Source: Thermoactinospora rubra
Lineage (GTDB): Bacteria > Actinomycetota > Actinomycetes > Streptosporangiales > Streptosporangiaceae
DNA: 64,000 nt
Direction of reading: 5' to 3'
Assembly: GCF_002093975.1 (NCBI RefSeq)
Contig: NZ_KZ084326.1
Coordinates: 1 to 64,000, forward strand
Shown here: one piece after another, positions 9,648-17,948 of the stretch
How the letters are laid out: each line of letters opens with the position of its first letter
Numbering within the stretch: the first letter of the stretch is position 1
The notes under the pieces: generated by a model
What the model was told of the DNA's origin: nothing
Database searches by the model: none
The model's input: the letters and a program-made list of their open reading frames with translations, nothing else
Made by a program: the position numbers and the translations under genes

Positions 9648-10799
9648 GTGGATCAACATACCGGATCGGATCTGCTGGGCTTGATCGGCCTGGAGGTCTT
9701 CGAGGTGGACACTGACCCCGACGGCAGGCGGCGGGTGCACGTGCTGCCCGCGGGGACGGGCGGGCGGATCTGCCCGGACTGTCGAGTCATGGCTGTTCGG
9801 CCCAAGCAGTGGACGACCTCGATGCTCACGCATGTGCCGCTGGGAGCGGACCTGCTCACGCTGGTGGTGCACAAACGCCGCTGGTACTGCGACGTGCCCT
9901 GGTGCACGCGCGGGTCGTTCACCGAACAGATCCCGTACGCGGGCCGTGGCGAGAAGATCAGCTTGCCGGCACGCCGGCTGGCCGCCACCGCGATCGGGGA
10001 CCAGCTGCGGCCGGTGGCCGAGGTCGCCGCCACAGGCGGCATGTCGTGGAGTTCGGCACACGCGGCGTTCGCCCAGCTCGCTGATGCCGCCCTGGCCGCC
10101 CCACCGGCCCCGGTGGCCGTGCTGGGGATCGATGAGACCCGCCGGGGCAAGCCACGCTGGAAGCGTGATGCCGACGGCACAACCGTGCACCTGGCCGGCA
10201 CCTGGCACACCGGGTTCATCGACATCAGCGGCACCCAGGGGCTGCTCGGCCAGGTCGAGGGCCGCTCCGCCGACGATGTGATCGCCTGGCTGAACGCCCA
10301 GCCGACAGCCTGGCGCCGGCGCATCGAGGTCGTCGCGACTGACGTGAGCACCCTCCTACGCCGCCGCCGTCCGCCAGGCGCTTCCGCACGCGCGCCTGGT
10401 AGTCGATCCCTTCCACGTCGTGCAGGCCGCCACCAAGATGGTCTCGGTGGTGCGATGCCGGGCCATCTTCGCCCGATACGGCAGGCGCGGTCGTTCTGGA
10501 GATCCGGAATACGGCATGTGCCGCACCCTGCTGCGCAACCGCGAGGACCTGCACCCCGACCGGCTCGCCGCGATGTGGAACACCTTCCTCGACGCCGGCG
10601 TGCACGGCGAAGACGTCCTGGCCGCCTGGATCGCCAAGGAAGAGCTCCGCATGCTGTTCACCGCCACCTGCGCCGGCCAGGTACGCGACCGGCTGCATGC
10701 GTTCTTCTCCTGGTGCGCCACCCACGATCACATTCCTGAGCTGGTCACCCTCGCCGAGACCATCAGCCGCTGGCGCGAGGAGATCGCCGCCGCGATCGG
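9648..10799 (+). pseudogene. ISL3-family transposase, frameshifted and 3'-truncated
   Basis: The N-terminal zinc-binding region (CPDCR then CDVPWC) and the start of the DDE domain (VLGIDETRRGKPRW) are present in the first frame. Near 10352 an extra base shifts the reading: the second catalytic aspartate motif (VVDPFHVVQ) and the helical insert continue in the frame running to about 10799 (TISRWREEIAAAI). The conserved C-terminal block with the final glutamate is missing. Intact ISL3 transposases are about 400-430 aa; this one is frameshifted and lacks its end. Confidence 0.8.
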
Positions 10800-10898
10800 G
10801 GTAGAGCAGGTTCTCGGGGGCGTCGCCGTTGGGCACGCTGGGGTCAGGTATGGCCAGAGCTGGCACCTCGACGACGACCCGCCATTCGTCGGGACCGC

Positions 10899-10930
10899 AT
10901 TGATTCAGGACGGTATTGATTCAGGACGGT
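10899..10930 (+). repeat. 16-bp perfect tandem duplication
   Basis: ATTGATTCAGGACGGT occurs twice head to tail. It lies in the gene-free stretch 10800-11210 between the ISL3 remnant and the tRNA half-site. I see no other feature there. Confidence 0.8.
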
Positions 10931-11210
10931 GCCCGGTAGCCACGGCCACGAGTCGCGGTCGTCGTTCTGGTCATCGTGTAGGGAATATCTGACGAGGACG
11001 GGTGTCCTCGGGGAAACGCCCGTCATTGTCGTCAGTAAGGTACTCGTTGATCATGGGTTCCTCTCCCACCCGGGAGGAGCCACGGGAGCCAATTTTGGGA
11101 GCCACCACCTTGCGGCACCCTCAGACTGCCTGCGTCCTCCCCGGAGTGTTTTGTAAGGTGAGAGGCACCCGATCGACTCGGATCGACATCCTCAGACTTC
11201 CCGGAGTTCC

Positions 11211-11255
11211 TTCGCATCGAAGGGGTCAGGGGTTCAAATCCCCTTATCTCCACCA
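11211..11255 (+). other. 3' half of tRNA-Ala(CGC): probable attachment-site (att) scar
   Basis: The block starts at the anticodon loop TTCGCAT (anticodon CGC). It continues through the 3' strand of the anticodon stem (CGAAG), the variable loop, a complete T-arm (AGGGG-TTCAAAT-CCCCT), the acceptor 3' strand TATCTCC and ACCA. The U at position 70 of the acceptor fits the G3:U70 alanine identity pair. No 5' half (GGGGATA..., D-arm) lies upstream. Tyrosine recombinases commonly integrate at tRNA 3' ends and leave such duplicates, so I read this as an att site: island DNA to its left, core chromosome to its right. Confidence 0.7.
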
Positions 11256-11256
11256 A

Positions 11257-11275
11257 GGCCGTTCTTGAGACGGCC
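11257..11275 (+). terminator. Hairpin following the tRNA-Ala half-site
   Basis: GGCCGT (11257-11262) pairs with ACGGCC (11270-11275) around loop TCTTGAG, directly after the CCA end. It has the position of a tRNA terminator. There is no T-run. Confidence 0.45.
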
Positions 11276-11283
11276 GGACTGAT

Positions 11284-11360
11284 GCTGGCGGGATCCCGTC
11301 TGATCGTGGCGATCAGGCGCGATCTTGTCGTTTCCGGGGTTCCGAGTCGTGTTCGGGCGG
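11284..11360 (+). repeat. Dispersed direct repeat, copy 1
   Basis: About 75 bp sharing roughly 85-90 percent identity by eye with 13686-13763. Both copies contain GGGATCCCG, TGATCGTGG, GATCAGGCG and TTGTCGTTTC in the same order. The two copies flank the WYL regulator/epoxide hydrolase pair. Confidence 0.75.
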
Positions 11361-11489
11361 CCGGCAGTATCACCGTCCGATCCCCGCGATCCCCCCAGCG
11401 CAGGCCGCTCCCGCCACGTCGGTCCCGACTTCGGCGGGTTCGTCGGCGGTCGGCATTCCAGTGTCTGCCGGGCGACAGTGCTCCATGGG

Positions 11490-12452
11490 TCATGGTGGCG
11501 GTGGGGTTACCGCCTCCATGAGGCGGATGGCGAGGGTGCGAATATGTTCGGCCAGCTCCGGTGGCTCGTGCACGGTGAACGGCGCCCCGATCAGCGCCAC
11601 CCACAGGGCCAGTTCGTCGAGCGAGTTGGAGCCGCAGACCAGCGTGCACGTCCGCTCGTCGACGGCCTCGACCGCGCCCGTGGTGGGGGAGATGCGCTGG
11701 GCCACGGTCGCCGCGGGGGCGTGGACGGTGAAGCGGCCCCGGTAGCGATAGGGGGCGGTGGAGATCGCGTGCGAGGTGTATCCGGCGAGATCGGCGGGCG
11801 GGTCGCGGGGGACGAAGCGCGGGCCGTTGGGCGTGCGGAGGGTGAGCCGGTCGAGGCGGAAGGTGCGCCAGTCCGCGCGCTCGAGGTCGTAGGCGACCAG
11901 ATACCAGCGGCGGCCGGTGGCCACCAGGCGGTACGGCTCGGCCCGGCGCGTGGTGCGGTCGCCGTCATGGGCCTGGTAGTCGAACCGCAGGGTTTCGTGG
12001 TTACGGCAGGCCGCCGCGATGGCGGTCAAGGTGCCGGGGTCGACCGTGGGCCCGTCGGCGGTCATCGGAACCGTCATCGACTGCAGTGCCTGGACGCGGT
12101 GGCGCAGCCGGGACGGCAGCACCCGCTCCAGCTTGGCCAGCGCCCGCATCGAGCTCTCCTCGATGCCGGTCACGCCGCCGCCCGCGGCGGTGCGCAACCC
12201 CACGGCGACCGCCACCGCCTCCTCGTCGTCCAGCAGCAACGGCGGCAGGTCGGATCCGGCGCCCAGCCGGTATCCGGCCACCCCCGCGACCGCGTGCACG
12301 GTGTAGCCGAGCTCACGCAACCGGTCGACGTCGCGGCGAACGGTGCGCGGCGTCACGCCGAGCCGATCTGCCAGCTCCGCGCCCGACCACGGGCGATAGG
12401 TCTGCAGCAACGCCAGCAGCCTGAGCAGGCGAGCCGAGGAATTTTCCGCCAT
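11490..12452 (-). CDS. WYL-domain transcriptional regulator (DeoR-type HTH)
   Basis: This 320-aa protein has an N-terminal winged HTH (WSGAELADRLGVTPRTVRRD), a central WYL domain (residues about 130-230, including RRAEPYRLVATGRRWYLVAYD), and a C-terminal WCX-like part. WYL proteins usually sense a ligand through the WYL fold and repress or activate neighbours. The start at 12452 (MAENSSARLL) is chosen because upstream in-frame starts would run through the shared operator. The divergently transcribed epoxide hydrolase starts 61 bp away, and the perfect inverted repeat between them is the likely binding site for this protein. I infer autoregulation plus control of the hydrolase. Confidence 0.88.
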   Translation of the reverse strand: MAENSSARLLRLLALLQTYRPWSGAELADRLGVTPRTVRRDVDRLRELGYTVHAVAGVAGYRLGAGSDLPPLLLDDEEAVAVAVGLRTAAGGGVTGIEESSMRALAKLERVLPSRLRHRVQALQSMTVPMTADGPTVDPGTLTAIAAACRNHETLRFDYQAHDGDRTTRRAEPYRLVATGRRWYLVAYDLERADWRTFRLDRLTLRTPNGPRFVPRDPPADLAGYTSHAISTAPYRYRGRFTVHAPAATVAQRISPTTGAVEAVDERTCTLVCGSNSLDELALWVALIGAPFTVHEPPELAEHIRTLAIRLMEAVTPPPP

Positions 12453-12465
12453 GTCTTCACTGTCC

Positions 12466-12500
12466 GATCCACCTAGGACCGACTCTGTCCTAGGTGGATC
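12466..12500. promoter_or_regulatory. Perfect 14-bp inverted repeat: probable operator of the WYL regulator
   Basis: GATCCACCTAGGAC at 12466-12479 and its exact reverse complement at 12487-12500 are separated by CGACTCT. The repeat fills most of the 61-bp gap between the divergent regulator and hydrolase, where both promoters must lie. Confidence 0.75.
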
Positions 12501-12513
12501 ATAGAGTCTTTTC

Positions 12514-13626
12514 ATGAGCAACGAGATTCGCCTCTTCCACATCGATATCCCCCAGGCCGAGCTCGACGACCTGCGCGACCGGCTCAGCCGTACCCGCTGG
12601 CCCAGCGAGGTCGGCGGCCAGGGCTGGAGCCGCGGGGTTCCGCTCGGCTACCTCAAGGAGCTGGCCGCCTACTGGGCCGACGGCTACGACTGGCGGGCCT
12701 GGGAGGCGAGGCTGAACGCCTACCCGCAGTTCACCACCGAGATCGACGGGCAGAACATCCACTTCCTGCACGTCCGCTCCGGCAGGCCCGACGCCCTGCC
12801 GCTGATCCTCACCCACGGCTGGCCCGGCTCGATCGTGGAGTTCCTCGACCTGATCGAGCCGCTCTCGCAGGACTTCCACCTGGTCATCCCCTCGATCCCG
12901 GGTTTCGGTTTCTCCGGGCCGACCCGCGAGCCCGGCTGGACGACCCGGCGCATCGCCGGCGCCTGGGCCGAGCTCATGCGCAGGCTCGGCTACGACCGCT
13001 ACGGCGCCCAGGGCGGTGACTTCGGCAGCGGCATCACGCGCGCGCTGGCCCTGATCGCTCCGGAGAACGTCGTCGCGGTGCACGTCAACGGCGGCACCAC
13101 CTACCCCAGCGCGGCCGAGGACGACCCCACGCTCACCGAGCGCGAGCGGGCCAGGGTACGGCGGATGCGGGAGTTCATGAACGAAGCGGGTGGCTACATC
13201 GCCATCCAGTCCACCCGCCCGCAGACCCTCGCCTACGCGCTGACCGATTCCCCCGTCGGCCAGCTCGCCTGGATCGTCGACAAGATCAGGGACATGACCG
13301 ACTTGGCCAAGGAGCTCCCGCACGAGGCGATCGACCGCGACCTGCTGCTCACCGACGTGACGATCTACTGGCTGACCGGTACGGCGGGCTCGTCGGCCGC
13401 CCTCTACTACGAGGACGGCCAGGCATGGGAGGAGCAGGCGACCTGCGACGTGCCGATGGCGATCGCGCTGTTCACCATCCAGGACATCGCGCTGCGCCGG
13501 GACGAGGAGAAGGTCAACAACGTCGTGCGCTGGTCCGACTTCGACCGTGGCGGCCACTTCGCCGCGATGGAGGCTCCCGATCTGCTGCTCGCCGACGTTC
13601 GGGAGTTCTTCGCCGCCTACAGATGA
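12514..13626 (+). CDS. Epoxide hydrolase (alpha/beta hydrolase with EHN N-terminal domain)
   Basis: This 370-aa protein opens with the epoxide hydrolase N-terminal segment ([28 protein letters not shown]), followed by the alpha/beta hydrolase core. The oxyanion HGWPGS motif starts at residue 101, and the nucleophile Asp169 lies in [12 protein letters not shown]. The C-terminal [13 protein letters not shown] supplies the catalytic histidine. The family opens epoxides to vicinal diols with water; the physiological substrate is unknown. No strong ribosome site precedes ATG 12514, which sits only 14 bp from the operator, so a short or leaderless transcript is possible. It is expected to be regulated by the divergent WYL protein. 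Confidence 0.9.
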   Translation: MSNEIRLFHIDIPQAELDDLRDRLSRTRWPSEVGGQGWSRGVPLGYLKELAAYWADGYDWRAWEARLNAYPQFTTEIDGQNIHFLHVRSGRPDALPLILTHGWPGSIVEFLDLIEPLSQDFHLVIPSIPGFGFSGPTREPGWTTRRIAGAWAELMRRLGYDRYGAQGGDFGSGITRALALIAPENVVAVHVNGGTTYPSAAEDDPTLTERERARVRRMREFMNEAGGYIAIQSTRPQTLAYALTDSPVGQLAWIVDKIRDMTDLAKELPHEAIDRDLLLTDVTIYWLTGTAGSSAALYYEDGQAWEEQATCDVPMAIALFTIQDIALRRDEEKVNNVVRWSDFDRGGHFAAMEAPDLLLADVREFFAAYR

Positions 13627-13685
13627 GCTCTCCAGGTGACCCACTGGCCAGGGAGTGGGGGCACGGTGCGGTGGCTGGCCAGGAG

Positions 13686-13763
13686 TTGACGGGATCCCGG
13701 CTGATCGTGGTGATCAGGCGGGATTTTGTCGTTTCAGGGGGTTCCGGGTGGTGTTCGTGCGGG
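13686..13763 (+). repeat. Dispersed direct repeat, copy 2
   Basis: Second copy of the element at 11284-11360, in the same orientation and about 2.4 kb away. It lies in the gene-free stretch 13627-13919 after the epoxide hydrolase. Confidence 0.75.
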
Positions 13764-13919
13764 TTCGGGCCCGTGGAGCGGATCCCTGGGAACGCTCGGG
13801 TGATGTCAGACCGGCGGCTGAGGAGATGTCAGCCACGGCGGCTAGATTGCGTGGGGACTCCAGCCGGCACCGGTGAGGTTGTAGGCGTCCGGGTCCGGCG
13901 CCGATCAAAGGGAGCCTGC

Positions 13920-14558
13920 GTGAACGCTGAACAGCCGCGGACCGTCGACCTGCGCGAGCACTACCGGCAGCTCATCCGCACCCGCGCGCTGGACGTGGCC
14001 ATGTGCTGGACAGTGGTCGTCCCCGACAACGGAACGGCACTCTCCCTCGACCAGATCACCGCCCGCCTCAGCGGAGACGCCTCGCATCGTCTCCACGCCG
14101 CGGCGTCCCTCGGCGACCTCTGGCACTTCCTCAACGGAGGGGACTATCCCGTCCTCATCGACTGGTACGACTCGGCCACCGTCATCTTCGAATACGACTA
14201 CCTCGGCGCCAGCCCCGCCGTGCTCCGGCGGCTCAGCCGGGAAGCCCGCGTCTACAGCGCCTGGTGGAACGTCAATGCCGTCAACCGGCTGAGCTTCGCC
14301 GCCGACGGCGAGCTCGTCCTGACGATCGACGCGCTCTTTCCCGGCAGCCCGGAACACTACCCCGGCATCAGCCGATGGCCAGAGCTGGAGGCGATGGAGG
14401 ACTTCTTCGTCGAGTTCGAAGAACGCGGCGACGACTACGACTGGAGAGCGGCCTGGCTGGCACTCGTCGACCAGACCACAGGAGCAAAACTGACCAGCCA
14501 GTGGTTGGACCAAGAGCACCCGTGTGTAACGGTGAACACGGCCGACGCCACACGGTGA
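13920..14558 (+). CDS. DUF6461-like protein, 212 aa
   Basis: The sequence contains the signature region I associate with DUF6461 proteins: an acidic N-terminal part, then YSAWWNVNAVNRLSFAADGE, TIDALFPGSPEHYPG and an EAMEDFFVEF helix. The family is common in filamentous actinobacteria, often in multiple copies, and has no assigned biochemistry. GTG 13920 is preferred over the long upstream open frame because GGGAG lies 5 nt before it and coding character begins there. It is a single gene followed by an intrinsic terminator-like hairpin. Confidence 0.7.
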   Translation: MNAEQPRTVDLREHYRQLIRTRALDVAMCWTVVVPDNGTALSLDQITARLSGDASHRLHAAASLGDLWHFLNGGDYPVLIDWYDSATVIFEYDYLGASPAVLRRLSREARVYSAWWNVNAVNRLSFAADGELVLTIDALFPGSPEHYPGISRWPELEAMEDFFVEFEERGDDYDWRAAWLALVDQTTGAKLTSQWLDQEHPCVTVNTADATR

Positions 14559-14650
14559 AGAAGTACCTGAAGCCAAAGAAGCGATCATGGCCGGCCGGGG
14601 AGGCGATCTCCTCAACCCCAGGCCAACCCCACTCGTGAACGCCCCACAAG

Positions 14651-14690
14651 GTCAAAGGACGGTTCCTGGTCCGGGACCGGCCTTTTTGAT
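14651..14690 (+). terminator. Intrinsic terminator-like hairpin
   Basis: TCAAAGG pairs with CCTTTTTGA around an inner stem (GGTTCC with GGGACC), followed by or containing TTTTT. It suits the end of the DUF6461-like transcript. Confidence 0.55.
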
Positions 14691-14811
14691 CTTCTGCGTG
14701 GCTATTGGGGCGGACAGAGATCGAGCAGGGCCAGGACGTACGCCGGCACACGCGGTCACAGATGCCACGCGCTGAAGGCACATCCCGAGATGCTCCCCGG
14801 CCGTCACTCGC

Positions 14812-15384
14812 TCAGGCGTGAGACCTCGCACGCCATCCAGGAGGAGGGTCCTCGCCCACCCGCCCGTCCACCGCCTCGCGGAGCAGGTCGGCATGCCCGG
14901 TGTGCCGGCCGTACTCCTCGATCAGGTCGCAGACCAGCCGGCGCAGGCTGGCACGTCGGCCGTCCGGCCACGAGACGTGGACGAGCTGGTCGAGCCCGCC
15001 GTCTGCCAGGGCGGCCCCGAGCCGTGCGCGTGACCGCTCGACGGCGCCGTCCCATAGCGCGTACAGCTGCTCGGGGGCGTCATCGGCGGCGGAGGTGAAC
15101 GGCCAGTCCTCGTCGTCGGTGACCTGGCCGAAGGAGTCCCAGGGCGCGCCCATAGGCTCCCCGCGCATCTTGACGGTGAAGGTGTAGTCCTCCACGACGG
15201 CCAGGTGCTTGAGCAGGCCGCCGAGCGTCAGCGAGGAGGCGCCGACGCGGGTCTGCAGTCCGGCCGCGTCCAGGTCGTCGGCCTTCCACCGGAACGTCGT
15301 GCGAAGGCGGTCGAGCGCACCGACGAGGTGTTCGACCTCGGTGCCGGCGATGGGCGGTTCCCACGGGGTGTCGCTGTCGGTCAT
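14812..15384 (-). CDS. DinB-family (DUF664) protein
   Basis: This 190-aa four-helix-bundle protein has the DinB-type metal ligands: a histidine in GGLLKHLAVVED near residue 60 and an H-X3-H pair in EYGRHTGHADLLREAVDG near the C-terminus. In actinobacteria many DUF664 proteins are thought to act as mycothiol- or other thiol-dependent transferases; the substrate here is unknown. ATG at 15384 precedes MTDSDTPWEPP, a typical family N-terminus. Divergent from the hexapeptide-repeat gene, with about 105 bp between them. Confidence 0.85.
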   Translation of the reverse strand: MTDSDTPWEPPIAGTEVEHLVGALDRLRTTFRWKADDLDAAGLQTRVGASSLTLGGLLKHLAVVEDYTFTVKMRGEPMGAPWDSFGQVTDDEDWPFTSAADDAPEQLYALWDGAVERSRARLGAALADGGLDQLVHVSWPDGRRASLRRLVCDLIEEYGRHTGHADLLREAVDGRVGEDPPPGWRARSHA

Positions 15385-15490
15385 GGCGCCACCGTAGAGC
15401 TCGATCCGGACGGTTCCCGTCCGGATGATCGGAGGACTTGCGATCGCCGGGCATGGCCACGGCCCTGCCGCCCCGCGTTAGCCTCGGCGA

Positions 15491-16084
15491 ATGGTGATCG
15501 AACATCGCGGTAAGCGGCCAATCATCCCCGAATCGGCCTACGTGGCCCCCTCCGCGGTCGTCTGCGGCGCCGTCGTCCTCGGCGAACGCGCCCGCGTCCT
15601 CCACGGCGCCGTGCTGACCGCCGAGAACGGGGAGGTGCGCGTCGGGGCGGACGTCGTGGTCATGGAGAACGCCCTGGTGCGCGGGCGCGCCGACCACCCG
15701 GCGGTGATCGGGGACGCGGTGCTGGTGGGACCGCACGCCCACGTGAACGGCGCGACGATCGAGGGCGAGGTGTTCCTCGCCACGGGCGTCTCGGTCTTCC
15801 CCGGCGCGGTCGCGGGCACCCGGTCGGAGCTGCGGATCAACAGCGTCCTGCACGTCAACTCCAGGCTCGCCCCGCAGACGGTGGTGCCGATCGGATGGAT
15901 CGCGGCCGGAGACCCGGCGGAGCTGTTCTCGCCCGACCGCCACGAGGAGCTCTGGGAGGTCCAGCGCGGGCTGGACTTTCCTGGCACGGTGTACGGCGTG
16001 GCACGCGGCACGCCGATGCGCGAGATCATGGCGCGTCAGGTCGAGTTCTACGGCGCCCACCTGGACGACCGGCTGCTCGGCTGA
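15491..16084 (+). CDS. Hexapeptide-repeat (gamma-carbonic-anhydrase-like) protein
   Basis: This 197-aa protein is a left-handed beta-helix built of hexapeptide turns (VAPSAVVCGAVVLGERARV and so on) with a C-terminal helix, as in gamma-class carbonic anhydrases and their relatives. The histidines do not fall where the canonical zinc ligands do. The usual H-X4-H turn is replaced by VGPHAHVNGATI, and only one other His (VLHGAVL) lies in the first strand set. It may therefore be a non-catalytic homologue or bind metal differently. ATG 15491 gives a normal family N-terminus. Confidence 0.8.
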   Translation: MVIEHRGKRPIIPESAYVAPSAVVCGAVVLGERARVLHGAVLTAENGEVRVGADVVVMENALVRGRADHPAVIGDAVLVGPHAHVNGATIEGEVFLATGVSVFPGAVAGTRSELRINSVLHVNSRLAPQTVVPIGWIAAGDPAELFSPDRHEELWEVQRGLDFPGTVYGVARGTPMREIMARQVEFYGAHLDDRLLG

Positions 16085-16172
16085 GCCGGGCCGTTCCAGG
16101 GAGCATCAGGTGGAGTGCCGAGGCCGCTCCACCGGCGGAACGGCCCCGCAAGGCGCCGCTGTACGCCGACGC

Positions 16173-16643
16173 TTACGGACGCATCTCCAGTGCCCGCGCC
16201 AGCTGCCGCTCGTACAGCTCCCGTGACCGGCGCAGGAACCCCGCCAGCAGCTCGAGGTCCTCGCTGCTGTAGTCCTTCATGAGCGCCTCGCCCTCGGTGA
16301 CGAACGGCCCGTACAGCTGCCAGCTGCGCTCGCGCGCGGTGTCGGTGATGTGGACCAGGACCTTGCGGCGGTCCGTCGGGTCGGGGGAGCGGGTCAGGTA
16401 GCCCATGCGCTCCAGCCGGTCGAGCATCGCGGTGACGCTGCCCGTGGTGAGTCCCAGCTCCGACCCCAGGCGGCTCGGGGTCAGCGCCTCGTGCTGGTTG
16501 AGCAGCTCGATGCATCGCAGGTCCGTGCGGTTGACGCCGAGCACCGACGCCGCCGCCTCGTCGTAGGCGTCCACGGCCGCCTGCATCGCCTGCATCTCGT
16601 CGGCGACGGCCTGGCGGAGCCGTTCCCAAGATTCCCTTGACAT
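16173..16643 (-). CDS. MarR-family transcriptional regulator
   Basis: This 156-aa winged-helix protein has a recognition region LTPSRLGSELGLTTGSVTAM and the MarR wing DPTDRRKVLVHITD. Such dimers usually repress a divergent gene and release DNA on binding small phenolics or oxidants. AGAGG precedes ATG 16643. The 72-bp gap to the divergent membrane protein holds TATCTTGA/TCAAGATA sites, so autoregulation and control of that gene are likely. The inducer cannot be predicted. Confidence 0.9.
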   Translation of the reverse strand: MSRESWERLRQAVADEMQAMQAAVDAYDEAAASVLGVNRTDLRCIELLNQHEALTPSRLGSELGLTTGSVTAMLDRLERMGYLTRSPDPTDRRKVLVHITDTARERSWQLYGPFVTEGEALMKDYSSEDLELLAGFLRRSRELYERQLARALEMRP

Positions 16644-16659
16644 TCAATCCTCTCGACCA

Positions 16660-16692
16660 TCAAGATAAATGTGTATCTTGAACATCAAGATA
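16660..16692. promoter_or_regulatory. MarR operator: TATCTTGA-ACA-TCAAGATA plus a third half-site
   Basis: A 19-bp palindrome (16674-16692, perfect 8-bp arms) overlaps a second inverted pair, since TCAAGATA at 16660-16667 faces TATCTTGA at 16674-16681. The three half-sites cover both divergent promoters. Confidence 0.75.
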
Positions 16693-16715
16693 CATGACAT
16701 CCGAGAGGAATCGCC

Positions 16716-17384
16716 ATGACCACGCTTGCCCCCACGACGCCCAACCGCCTGAAGCTCGCCCTGCTCATCGCCCCCCTCGCCGCCGGGCTCGGCGCGCTGG
16801 GCGGCCTGGCCGCCTCCTCGCCGGCCTTCGTCCTGGCCGGAGCCGCCGGGGGCCTGGTATGGACGGGCCTGGCCGTCTTGCTCGGGACCGGAATCGCGCG
16901 CCTGCGTGACCGCGTCCCCGCGATCGCCGACGCCACCGCCCTCGCCGCGGCGCTGGCGGTCATGCTGACCTTCGGCGCCGGGCTGGCCCAGCACCTGATG
17001 TACCCCTCGCCCGAGGCGTACCTGGGCCTGATGCGCTCTCCGGCCTCCGGCGGCGCGACCGGCCTGTACATGGCGGTCAACCCCCTGGCCGAATGGGTGC
17101 TCGTCCCCGCCGCCCTCGCCCTGTCGTGGCGCCGTGCCCGCCAGTGGCGGCTGGTCCTGGCCGCCGCCACGGTGTACTACCTCCAGCGCCTGGCGACCTA
17201 CCTCTACTTCGCCCCGACCGTCCTGAGCTGGACCGAGGCCACGGGCGCCGTGCCGCCCTCCCAGGTCGGCCTGTGGCTCACCCTCGACCTGGCCAGGATG
17301 GCCCTCGACCTGACCGTGGTGGTCCTTCTCGCCGCCGCGGCCCTGCGGTCCGGCGTCCGGCACCACGCCGGCCGAAGCGCCTAG
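16716..17384 (+). CDS. Integral membrane protein, about six helices
   Basis: This 222-aa hydrophobic protein has about six predicted transmembrane segments (for example LLIAPLAAGLGALGGLAA, GLVWTGLAVLLGTGI, ALAAALAVMLTFGAGL, LDLTVVVLLAAAAL). I do not recognise the family. AGAGGA stands 8 nt before ATG 16716. It shares an operator region with the divergent MarR gene, which suggests an inducible role such as efflux or membrane stress, but it shows no transporter motif. Confidence 0.8.
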   Translation: MTTLAPTTPNRLKLALLIAPLAAGLGALGGLAASSPAFVLAGAAGGLVWTGLAVLLGTGIARLRDRVPAIADATALAAALAVMLTFGAGLAQHLMYPSPEAYLGLMRSPASGGATGLYMAVNPLAEWVLVPAALALSWRRARQWRLVLAAATVYYLQRLATYLYFAPTVLSWTEATGAVPPSQVGLWLTLDLARMALDLTVVVLLAAAALRSGVRHHAGRSA

Positions 17385-17459
17385 AAGGCAGGCGAGGTTC
17401 AAGTCCCCCGCAAGCGGCGTCGGCAGACTCGGTGCATGCACCCACCGAAGGAGCGGAAG

Positions 17460-17924
17460 ATGAAGATACCGGCCATGCTGGGCGCCGCGGCGGCCCTCGT
17501 CACCCTCGCGGCCACGCCCCTCGCGGCCCACGCGGCGACGGCGGACTCCCCGTGGGGCCCCTACCGGGCCTCCGGCGGCGCCGCCGTGGTCAAGGGCACG
17601 CTCAAGGCGGTGGGTGAGGACCACGAGGTCATGCCCACCGCCGACACCGTGACCATCAAGGGCGTCCTCGCCGACCGCACCAAGTCGGACAAGAAGTGCG
17701 GCTGGGTCCTCATGGAGTTCGCGATCAAGGTCGGCAAGAACTACGAGTTCAAGCAGCGCCAGGTGCGGAACTGCTCCTACGACAAGCCGAAGAAGTTCAC
17801 GTTCGTCTACCACGACGTCTACCAGGTCGGGCTGAAGGTGTGCGCCGAGCCCAAGGCGTCGGCCCCCTCGGCCTCGTGCCGGTACGGCGGCTCGTGGAAG
17901 ATCATCTACAAGTCGCCGATCTGA
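17460..17924 (+). CDS. Small secreted protein, 154 aa
   Basis: A Sec signal peptide (MKIPAMLGAAAALVTLAATP, cleavage near AAHAA) is followed by a beta-rich domain of about 125 aa with four cysteines (KKCGW, VRNCSYD, KVCAEP, ASCRYGG) that could form two disulfides outside the cell. I do not recognise a named family. ATG 17460 is chosen over 17436 because AAGGAG lies about 9 nt before it and the signal peptide starts there. Monocistronic. Confidence 0.8.
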   Translation: MKIPAMLGAAAALVTLAATPLAAHAATADSPWGPYRASGGAAVVKGTLKAVGEDHEVMPTADTVTIKGVLADRTKSDKKCGWVLMEFAIKVGKNYEFKQRQVRNCSYDKPKKFTFVYHDVYQVGLKVCAEPKASAPSASCRYGGSWKIIYKSPI

Positions 17925-17948
17925 GCCGAGCCGCTGTCGCCGGCTGGG

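Noticed and set aside
1..11211. An intact prophage or conjugative element
   Set aside because: There is a lysozyme and an att-like scar, but no integrase, terminase, capsid or transfer genes are visible, so only the edge of an element can be claimed.
11032..11649. Minus-strand open frame containing RGFEPLTPSM
   Set aside because: This peptide is the antisense reading of a tRNA 3' end, a well-known spurious ORF. It is explained by the tRNA-Ala half-site.
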